Assembly (NCBI GenBank): GCA_964537965.1 | Contig: CAZIDB010000022.1 | Span: 1 to 31,191 of the forward strand | Origin: SURF-24 sp964537965 | Lineage (GTDB): Bacteria > Bacteroidota > Ignavibacteria > Ignavibacteriales > SURF-24 | Reading direction: 5' to 3' | DNA: 31,191 nt | Shown: piece after piece, positions 24,228-31,191 of the stretch | Position numbering within the stretch: the stretch's first letter is position 1 | Layout of the letters: each line of letters begins with the position of its first letter | The notes under the pieces: model-generated | Databases searched by the model: none | What the model was told of the DNA's origin: nothing | What the model saw: the letters and a program-made list of their open reading frames with translations, nothing else | Program-made: the position numbers and the translations under genes

Positions 24228-27200
24228 TTATTTTATAATAGCAAAACGATCAATCTTCTTCCCGATTCCCGGGGCATCAACATGATAAACATAAACTCCA
24301 TAGGCTATATCCATTCCATCTCTTGATGTAAGATTCCACGGTTCCTGCCCATCATCTAAGGTTGAATTGTGTTCTAATTCCTGTACAAGTTTTCCGCTTA
24401 AGGTATAAATCCTGATTGTACATTTAGCAGGAAGATGGATGAACTGAATTCTTCTTTCACCTCTGCCGACGGTTGACGTTGCAGGTTCCCAGGAAGTAGC
24501 ACCGACATACGGATTAGGCACGACTGCAATTGCATCAAGATCTTTTACTGCCTTTGAATTATCAAACGATGGAGCTTTTGCCACGAACTCGACATAGTCA
24601 CCAGTTCGGAAAGGTTTCTTTGTCGATATTCTGAAAACATCTCCGGGCTGTGGTGCTCTCTGGTTCTCAGGTGAAATGGTTGTATCAGGTTCCAAACTAA
24701 CAGACCAGCCTACCTGCATATCTAATATTTTCTGGGCCGGTTTGCCTGCAGAATCGCCGAAGACAATAAATACTGCATCATATGCATTGAACAATGAATC
24801 TGCAACGGTATGGTTAGCCGAATATCCATCTCTGAATATAAATTGAAAATGATCTATGTTTTCGGTAAGGTTCTTTATAACAATGTTAGAGGGTTGCGGC
24901 TTAGTAAAGGCACTTGACGGAAATGATAAATCGCCGCCACCTTTTTCCTTAAACACAATTTCAAAATCTGCCGGGTAATCTATTTTTTTACCCTGGTATG
25001 CTGAAGCATAGCGTGAATCGAATCCGATGCGAACCACATAATTACTGTTTCCTTTTGTCCACCCTGTTTTACTTTGATCGATAATAGTAGAGGAGTCATT
25101 CTTTATTGTGGTAGAAAAACCATCGATAACCAAAGTCTGTTCCTCAGTCGCAATGATCTTTGTGAAGTTGATGAGAGTATCCCCTTCTGTCTGATCAACT
25201 AACATATAAGAAGGATGAGGATCATTATTGTACTTTGATTTGTTATAAAACTCCACTCTGTATTTATGATTATTTTTCATTGAATCAGGATCAACAATTT
25301 CAAATAAAACATTTCCCGTTGCTGGGCCAACTTTAGTTTGATTGGCTAATTGCGGATCAACATATCCCGCAGCAGGAGCACGCGGTGTAACTACTGCTGT
25401 ATTAATATCTGTTTTATAATTGCCATTAAGATCAACCTTAATAATACTAGTTGTTTCCGATGGTGGAATACCCTGAAATTGTCCGACAATAGAAGTATCT
25501 GTAAAACCTTTATCATAAGAACAAACTGAGTAAAAATATGTTTGTCCGTTCTGTACTGTAGTATCAATAAAAGAATGTTGCAGACCGGAATCATCTCCCA
25601 TGTAAAACAAGGCTCCGTTTACATCAACAGGATGAGTACCGGTTACATTATCAATTAAATCAAATTGTGCAAGTGGTTTTCTGAAGGTCGCATTTCCATA
25701 AGCATCTGTTATAAGTTTGTTTTCAAGAAAATTTGATTCAGTACTCCTGTAGATTCTATAACCTTCAAAATTATATTTCTGGTAGAATGCGTCAAATGTT
25801 TTTTCAGCACGATCATCCCAGTATAAAGTCACTTTTCCGTCACCGGCAATAGCTTTAATGATTGGCTTTTCAGGCGGCTTTGCAAAACGGTAATTCGCAT
25901 TGTAAATCTGCTGTACGGTTTTCTTTCTTCTGAATAGATCATCTTTACCTATAGCAAATATTAGTGACATTGAGAATCTTTCAGTTTCGCCAGTTTCTTG
26001 TGTTACACCTGTCATCTGGCTGTATTTATTTCTTCCGAACAGGTGAATAAAATATGATGAAAAGAAATTTGCAAGGTTAACACCAACAAGTGTCTGACCA
26101 TGTGGTGCAGGCAATGCTGATAAGCCCTGCCAGTTTTCTTCATCGTTATCAAGATCATAAGGAGTATGGGTTGGGAAAATTAAAAATCCGGTTAATCCCA
26201 ACTGATCAGATTCGTCTTTATCAAGTAAGCCGAAATTCGGTTCACCCTGATCAGGTTTTCCATTGCCCTCGCTACCATCGGAGTCTTTTTCAACATAACC
26301 TTCATCGTACGGACCGATACCGTCTGTACCAACATCATCATTAAGCGGTTCACCGTTATTATGAACACCATCTTTATTCACATCGGTAAATATTCTCCAG
26401 TTTGCATTTTCATCTGCATCCCAATGCGGTTTCCATGAGTAACCATAGAATTTTTTAAATCTAAGTGAATCCTGCGAAGGATCGACCATGAATTTATCTA
26501 AGCTTATATTATCTACATATACATTTGCAGTGTTGTCCCGTCGTTCATCATACAAACCATCTGCATCATTATCTTTATAATCATCTGCAATTCCGGGAGA
26601 TTCGAGGAATGCATAACCGGATATACCTACGGGGCTCCAGTTGCCGGGGCTTCCGAATGGAACAGTTGACCAGGCATAAGAAATGTCAAGTACTTCGTCA
26701 TAGTCTCCTGCGTTATTTGATGAATTATCATGCCCTCCGATTCCCCAATCGATATACTGCGCAAAAAGAGCTTTGGAGTAATCGTACGTTCCCATATTTG
26801 TAATTTCATAGTACCAGAATATCACATCTTCAGCTAAAACCTGAGACCACTGGAAACCTCTTCCGCGGACCTGCATTCCAAGTCCACCTCTTGATGAATC
26901 ATCCGCATCGGGTCTGAAATTATTTTTTAAGATATATTCTCTGTCCTCATTGTCATCAAAAACGAAGTAAGATTCAACATCGGCGTTCTGAACTCCTTTA
27001 CCAAAGAATCCATTCCAATATCCATCCCAATCACTTAACCTATCCGGCCAGGATAAAGGCCAGGTGGCTGCATCGTTACTTTGTGCGGGCGAAGACTGAT
27101 AAGCATTACAATAACCGGGCAACGGCCACCAGCCGTAAGTAACACCGGTGGAAACATTGTGTCTTGTATATTCGTAATAATTTGTTTCCAGAGGATGAAT

Positions 27201-27494
27201 TGTTTTTCCATCCGGCGCCTTTGCCTCTGCCTGAACTATTATTGCAACACCATCAACATAAGTGTGAGTTGTTCCCTTTGGCCAAACACCGCTTCTTGAT
27301 GGCTCATTCTCCCAGTCTGCAATTTCACCAAAATTATAGTAAACTGTTGCAACAAGATTCCCATCCATATAACCTTTCTTGGTATGGAAATGATTTCCTT
27401 TATTCTTATCCACAACTTTTTGCGAAAAGGAAATTGTTGTAAGCAGAAAGATTAAAATTGTTGTTATCAAAATAGAATGATTTTTGCTAACCAT
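24228..27494 (-). CDS. Very large secreted protein with Asp-rich calcium-type repeats, FN3-like domain and T9SS tail
   Basis: 1088 residues from the ATG at 27494, which has a perfect GGAGG six bases upstream; the longer frame to 27539 adds 15 residues and is rejected. Signal peptide MVSKNHSILITTILIFLLTTISFSQ. The N-terminal half is rich in Trp/Gly/Asp with motifs such as DNDADGLYDE, DVNKDGVHNNGE and EKDSDGSEGNGKPDQGEPN, resembling Asp-rich calcium-binding loops. A fibronectin III-like module follows (PIIKAIAGDGKVTLYWDDRAE ... YFYSVCSYDKGF), then a beta-rich region, and a C-terminal sorting tail starting VVPNPYVGATSWEP and ending KKIDRFAIIK. No catalytic motif recognised; a surface glycan-binding or scaffold role is possible. 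It lies between the TonB receptor and the PorV-like gene. Confidence 0.84.
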   Translation of the reverse strand: MVSKNHSILITTILIFLLTTISFSQKVVDKNKGNHFHTKKGYMDGNLVATVYYNFGEIADWENEPSRSGVWPKGTTHTYVDGVAIIVQAEAKAPDGKTIHPLETNYYEYTRHNVSTGVTYGWWPLPGYCNAYQSSPAQSNDAATWPLSWPDRLSDWDGYWNGFFGKGVQNADVESYFVFDDNEDREYILKNNFRPDADDSSRGGLGMQVRGRGFQWSQVLAEDVIFWYYEITNMGTYDYSKALFAQYIDWGIGGHDNSSNNAGDYDEVLDISYAWSTVPFGSPGNWSPVGISGYAFLESPGIADDYKDNDADGLYDERRDNTANVYVDNISLDKFMVDPSQDSLRFKKFYGYSWKPHWDADENANWRIFTDVNKDGVHNNGEPLNDDVGTDGIGPYDEGYVEKDSDGSEGNGKPDQGEPNFGLLDKDESDQLGLTGFLIFPTHTPYDLDNDEENWQGLSALPAPHGQTLVGVNLANFFSSYFIHLFGRNKYSQMTGVTQETGETERFSMSLIFAIGKDDLFRRKKTVQQIYNANYRFAKPPEKPIIKAIAGDGKVTLYWDDRAEKTFDAFYQKYNFEGYRIYRSTESNFLENKLITDAYGNATFRKPLAQFDLIDNVTGTHPVDVNGALFYMGDDSGLQHSFIDTTVQNGQTYFYSVCSYDKGFTDTSIVGQFQGIPPSETTSIIKVDLNGNYKTDINTAVVTPRAPAAGYVDPQLANQTKVGPATGNVLFEIVDPDSMKNNHKYRVEFYNKSKYNNDPHPSYMLVDQTEGDTLINFTKIIATEEQTLVIDGFSTTIKNDSSTIIDQSKTGWTKGNSNYVVRIGFDSRYASAYQGKKIDYPADFEIVFKEKGGGDLSFPSSAFTKPQPSNIVIKNLTENIDHFQFIFRDGYSANHTVADSLFNAYDAVFIVFGDSAGKPAQKILDMQVGWSVSLEPDTTISPENQRAPQPGDVFRISTKKPFRTGDYVEFVAKAPSFDNSKAVKDLDAIAVVPNPYVGATSWEPATSTVGRGERRIQFIHLPAKCTIRIYTLSGKLVQELEHNSTLDDGQEPWNLTSRDGMDIAYGVYVYHVDAPGIGKKIDRFAIIK

Positions 27495-27554
27495 TCTAAA
27501 CCTCCAATATCCGATGTTGTTAAACTTTTTATTTTTCATTATAAATTTTATTTA

Positions 27555-27576
27555 CTTAATCATTTGTTAGATTAAG
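27555..27576 (-). terminator. Weak hairpin after the TonB receptor gene
   Basis: CTTAATC and GATTAAG (27555-27561 with 27570-27576) form a 7-bp stem with an 8-base loop, followed on the minus strand by the A/T-rich stretch TAAATAAAATTT. The tail is not a clean T-run, so it may only attenuate transcription between the receptor and the large secreted protein gene. Confidence 0.3.
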
Positions 27577-27599
27577 AGTAAGATAAAGAGTAAGAGAAA

Positions 27600-30284
27600 T
27601 TAAAAACCAACCGATGCACCAATTATAACCTGCCTTGGTGCAGAATAAAAATCAGGGCGCGTATAATATTCCTGTATCGTGTTTATACCTCTTGGTTGTT
27701 CCTGTGCTCTTGTTACTTCCAATGTATAACCAGCGCGGCCGGTGTCACTAAAAACATTCAGTTCATTTTCAGTATCAAACAAGTTATAAACTTTTATAAA
27801 GACTGAAAAATTATTTCCGAAGAGCTGCAAGTACTTTGTAACATAAAGATCAACATTAAACACGGCAGGCCTGCTATCACTGTTTTCCAAACCTGTCCTT
27901 TGGTTTTGCAATGCAGGTGTATACGGTAATCCTGAACCAAGCCTCCCTATCAAACTTCCGATAATATTATCCGGTTCGCCTGCTGTTAATGTAAAGTTAA
28001 GTGAATGTCTTCTATCCCAATCCAATGATACCAATTGTTTGTTTGCATCAATCGGTGGATTAGCCTGTGCTTTATTAAAAGCATCATTCGGATCCGATGC
28101 ATTACCTTTTGCTATCTGGTATGTATAATCTATTGATGCACTGAAACCGTTGCTAAATCTTTTATCAGCTGCAATTGTAAATCCTGTTACTGCTCCGTAA
28201 TCCCGGTTAATAAACTTTGCAAATTTCTTGTAATCATTTTTAATATGAATCTCAGTACCAAGCAGATTCCTGATATCTTTATAATACGCAGTTAAATTAA
28301 TCCCAATTTCGTCTGTTAATGCCTGCTGCAAACCGATTTCATAAATAGTTGTTCTTTGAGGTTCAAGATCAGCGTTACCAATATTGTTTCCCACAAAGTC
28401 AGGGAAGGAACCGGTTAACGGTATCCTGAAATTCGGATTACGATACAAGTATTCAAACGGCGGCACCTGGAAAAAATGCCCGTATGAAATATGGATTGCA
28501 CCTTTGTCAGACATTGGATAGGAAATTCCAAGCCTTGGACTGAATTGATATTTTGCATTGGCTTTTTTAAATAATCCGTCAGGGAAAGGTTTAGTTAACG
28601 TATCAAGTTTAGCAATATTATTCGGATCAATCAAAACATCACCATCCGGCTCAAAGTAATCAAACCTTACACCTATATTTACTATAAGATAATCAAGCTC
28701 AATTTTATCCTGGAAATAAGCAGCGAACTGGTAAGGATTATTTACATACGTGTTATAATCAAAACTGTTTTCGCCCGGAAGAGCAGGTTTGAAATTACTT
28801 GTTGCATCAACATGAATCTGAAAATCCTTGTAATCAAGCTTGTGCAGATTAAATTCAACTCCGGATTTAATTTCGTTGTATTTATCAATCTGAGAAGTTA
28901 TATCTGCCTTTCCAGTTATTGTTGTTGTTATATGTGTCTGATGCCAGTTCTCAGTTCCACCGGTTAAAAATGCTGCACCGCTTACATCTCTCTGTCGTTC
29001 AGGGTTTGCATACCTGTCATCTAATGGATTTTCATACACATATTGTTTTGATTCTGTTTTAAAGTATGAAGCAAGCAAATCTATAAAAGTTGAATTCCCG
29101 AAAATATGATTATAAGAAGCGCTGCCCAAAGTGCTGTTCTGAAATCTCTGGTAATCACCGTCAGGATTATATTTGTAAGCATGATTATAATCTTTATAAT
29201 CTCTGTTCTGGAAGAGCCCCTGAAGTATTAATCCTTTTGCATTACCAAGTTTAAATGAAAGTTTTCCCTGAATCGTATACCTTTCAGAAAAATTCATCGG
29301 TACATATTTACCATCACCGGTAGAACCAATATACCAGTTAGCTTTATTATTGGCTGAAAAGTTAGATGAATCTTTTGGGTTGAATATTCTTTTACCGTAA
29401 AGAAATCCGTCATCATACAAATATTTTCCGGAAAGCAAAAAGCTTACAAACTTATCAGTACCCGGTATAGGGCCATTTAAGCTTCCCTGGAAATTCCGGA
29501 CAGCTTTTGGTGAAATATTATCTATATTCATATACAAATCAGTCCGGTCGGTCACATAATCACCTAAATAAAAAGAAAAGTCACCGGCTAATTTATCACC
29601 GGCAATTTTTGTTATCTGGTTAACCACACCAGATAGTGCTTCACCGTACTCGGCATTAAATGTTCCGGTTATAACCTGCACTTCCTGCACACTGTTTACT
29701 TCCGCAAATACTGAAGCGTCGCCTGAGAAAGCATCATTAACTGAAACACCGTCAAGCAAATATTTCACTTCGTTGCTTCTGCCTCCTCGAACGTGACCAT
29801 CAACCACACCAGCCTGAAGATTTATTACAGACTGAACATCTTCGAGTGGAAGCATTGATATCTGGTCTCCGCTAATGCGGGATTCAGTTGAGGTTAAATC
29901 TTACTGTACAATTGGTTTAGTTGCTGTTACAATTACGTTTTCAAGCTCAATAGCCTGCTCACCCATTTGAATCTCGATCTTTGTTGTCTGATCGACTGAA
30001 ACTCTTACATCTTTTATTGTAACGGCAGAGTAACCAATACCGGTAGCTTTCAGCTGATATAAACCGGGCGGAATATTCAGTACAAAATAATTACCATCAA
30101 CATCTGTTGACGCTCCCATTGTTGTTCCAACAAGCACTACGTTTATTCCAATAAGAGGTTCATTGGTTTTCGAATCGTAAACTCTTCCTGATATTTTTCC
30201 TGTAGTACCTGCAGATAAAATATTGCTTAGAATAAGCTGAATGGTAATTAATAAAATAAATTTTGATTTGTAGAAAGACTTCAT
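27600..30284 (-). pseudogene. TonB-dependent outer-membrane receptor, split by one in-frame stop codon
   Basis: Outer-membrane importer using TonB energy, as in SusC-type glycan uptake. Codons 1-127 give a signal peptide (MKSFYKSKFILLITIQLILS...) and a carboxypeptidase-regulatory-like domain (GKISGRVYDSKTNEPLIGINVVLVGT ... GNYFVLNIPPGLYQL), ending at VTATKPIVQ. Then TAA (29901-29903). The same frame continues as DLTSTESRISGDQISMLPLEDVQ, the plug (VRGGRSNEVKYLLDGVSVND, FNAEYGEALSGVVNQIT) and the 22-strand-type barrel, ending in VIIGASVGF. Without the stop it would be 894 residues, a normal receptor length. The stop is one base from AAA (Lys). No frameshift is seen. The downstream part alone has no signal peptide. 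Either a nonsense allele or a sequence error. AAGGAA precedes the ATG at 30284. Confidence 0.88.
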
Positions 30285-30379
30285 AATCGTCTTTTCCTTT
30301 GTTGAAATATTAAAACAAAAGAACTCAATAATTTTTTTCAGTCATATTAATTTAAGTGAACCTGAAACATTACGTATCA

Positions 30380-30420
30380 TCAAAAATTAAAATAAAGGAT
30401 CAGGACTTTCGCCCTGATCC
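30380..30420 (-). terminator. Strong Rho-independent terminator with GAAA tetraloop
   Basis: Read on the minus strand, GGATCAGGGC and GTCCTGATCC form a 10-bp stem (30411-30420 with 30397-30406, one G-T wobble) closed by a GAAA tetraloop, followed by TTTATTTTAATTTTTG. It ends the transcript of the gene at 30432 and separates it from the TonB-receptor operon. Confidence 0.88.
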
Positions 30421-30431
30421 CAAAGGAGGAA

Positions 30432-31191
30432 TTACTTCAAGAGAATCATTTTCCTAACCTGGTTGAACTTACCGGCTTCAATTCTGTAAAGATACATTCC
30501 ACTTGCTACCTTGGCACCGTAGTTTGTATCGCCGTTCCAGGTTATATTATAATTGCCTTCACTCTGCTCTTCATTTATTAATGTTTTAACTTCTCTTCCA
30601 AGCATATCATAAATTTTTAATACAACATTTGATCTTTCAGGTAATGAATAACTGATAGTTGTTGTTGGATTAAACGGATTAGGAAAGTTCTGAGCTAAAT
30701 TATAAGTAACAGGAGTTCCTTTTCCGTTTTTAACATCTGTAACTTCATTTTTCTGTATCTGTAATTGATCCATATATACTGTTCCCGAGAATCTTCCCAA
30801 TGGATGCAGTCTTACAGACAAAGCCAATGCTCCTTCCTGTACCGGTACATCAATATAAAATTGTGTCCAGTCAAACGATGTTACATTCGGAAACTTTAAT
30901 GGAATGTCTCTTGACCAGAATTCGCCCCAGCCTGCATTGTTGCCTATAGTGTTATGGAAGATTGGTGTTAATGCTACACTCCATGCATCTCCAACTGCTG
31001 CTGCCGAATCCGGATTAAGGTTCATTCCTTTTATCCATACACTGATTCTAATTAAATCTCCCGGTACTACTCCATAGATTGAAGTTATATCCTGAGGCTG
31101 ACTCATAGAAACAGAACTACGACCATTTCCGCTGATCGGGTATTTTCTTGTTCCGACAAATCCATCGTGTGATCCTACCGGTATGTCAAAC
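30432..31191 (-). CDS. C-terminal part of a T9SS-sorted protein with a carbohydrate-binding-like domain
   Basis: The frame has no stop up to the window edge (at least 252 residues; it reads FDIPVGSHDGFVGTRKYPIS before the first internal ATG at 31106), so this is the end of a larger protein rather than a gene starting at 31106. Visible parts: a jelly-roll-like domain (VVPGDLIRISVWIKGMNL ... FYIDVPVQEGALALSVRLHPLG ... VYMDQLQIQ) of the kind found in family 4/9-type carbohydrate-binding modules, then the T9SS type A tail (NFPNPFNPTTTISYSLPE ... GMYLYRIEAGKFNQVRKMILLK). Exported through type IX secretion. It belongs to a separate transcription unit ended by the terminator at 30380-30420; GGAGG at 30423-30427 lies on the plus strand and is irrelevant to it. 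Confidence 0.82.
   Translation of the reverse strand, partial: FDIPVGSHDGFVGTRKYPISGNGRSSVSMSQPQDITSIYGVVPGDLIRISVWIKGMNLNPDSAAAVGDAWSVALTPIFHNTIGNNAGWGEFWSRDIPLKFPNVTSFDWTQFYIDVPVQEGALALSVRLHPLGRFSGTVYMDQLQIQKNEVTDVKNGKGTPVTYNLAQNFPNPFNPTTTISYSLPERSNVVLKIYDMLGREVKTLINEEQSEGNYNITWNGDTNYGAKVASGMYLYRIEAGKFNQVRKMILLK

Noticed and set aside
26090..27442. Several plus-strand frames opposite the large secreted protein (up to 95 residues, some His/Tyr-rich)
   Set aside because: Composition is explained by the reverse complement of Asp/Asn-rich codons of the real gene; no starts with ribosome-binding sites.
27571..27597. Short direct repetition of AAGAGTAAGA-like units after the TonB receptor gene
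   Set aside because: Only about two imperfect units in A-rich DNA; too little to call a tandem repeat, and no array or spacer structure suggesting CRISPR.
29848..29910. Frameshift or programmed slippage as the cause of the receptor split
   Set aside because: The frames on both sides of the stop are identical in phase, and the residues after TAA continue the family sequence without loss, so a nonsense codon suffices.
31106..31106. ATG at 31106 as a true gene start (224-residue protein)
   Set aside because: The frame stays open upstream to the window edge with protein-like sequence, there is no ribosome-binding site or signal peptide, and the T9SS tail requires an exported N-terminus, so this is a C-terminal fragment.
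1..31191. tRNA, rRNA, CRISPR arrays, integrases or insertion sequences
   Set aside because: None seen on either strand; apart from two copies of the palindromic repeat, nothing indicates a mobile element, though small RNAs cannot be excluded by eye.

Overview
The window looks like a chromosomal segment from the Ignavibacteria / Bacteroidota-Chlorobi lineage, probably a metagenome-assembled genome. Evidence: several secreted proteins end in the 'NYPNPFNPTT ... G.Y.YK/R ... K..ILK' type A sorting tail of the type IX secretion system (T9SS); there is a PorV/PorQ-like barrel and a TonB-dependent receptor with a carboxypeptidase-regulatory-like N-domain; TAnnTTTG boxes precede several genes; and the DNA is AT-rich. 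A run of 100 Ns (14991-15090) flanked by an exact 55-bp duplication marks a scaffold join.

Layout. (1) 1-3340, minus strand: a translation block, read from high to low coordinates, of rplM-rpsI, rpsB-tsf and the 5' part of pyrH (cut by the window edge). A strong terminator lies between tsf and pyrH and there are structured leaders before rplM and rpsB. (2) 3425-6444: a membrane-anchored protein of unknown function (minus), then, on plus, an extended SDR (NAD-dependent epimerase type) and a bacterial deoxyhypusine-synthase-like protein. (3) 6453-6504: a dispersed palindromic repeat between convergent genes. (4) 6512-30284, minus strand: about 24 kb of closely packed, co-directional genes forming a mannoside or other glycan acquisition locus. 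In transcription order it holds: a TonB-dependent receptor (split by one in-frame stop), a very large T9SS-tailed secreted protein, a PorV/PorQ-like barrel, a SurA/parvulin-like chaperone, a sugar-binding lipoprotein, two CUT1 ABC permeases, two different GH130 enzymes, an (alpha/alpha)-helical glycosidase-like protein, a multidomain LamG/T9SS secreted enzyme candidate, a GH2 beta-mannosidase, an amylo-1,6-glucosidase-like secreted protein, and a small protein with a PD-(D/E)XK-like nuclease signature. (5) 30380-31191: a strong terminator and the C-terminal part of another T9SS-sorted protein running off the window.

Working model (inference): large glycans are bound or trimmed outside the cell by the LamG protein and possibly the 1088-residue T9SS protein. 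Oligosaccharides cross the outer membrane through the TonB receptor, are trimmed in the periplasm by the exported helical glycosidases, and are captured by the lipoprotein and imported by the ABC permeases. No ATPase gene is present, so a shared one must act. In the cytoplasm the signal-less GH130 enzymes and GH2 beta-mannosidase finish degradation. No SusD homologue and no dedicated regulator are visible, so this is not a standard Sus-type locus.

The most notable anomalies are the nonsense codon in the receptor, a palindromic repeat inserted in frame in the signal peptide of the chaperone gene, and the artefactual N gap, whose removal restores an intact gene with an ATGA overlap to the next one.
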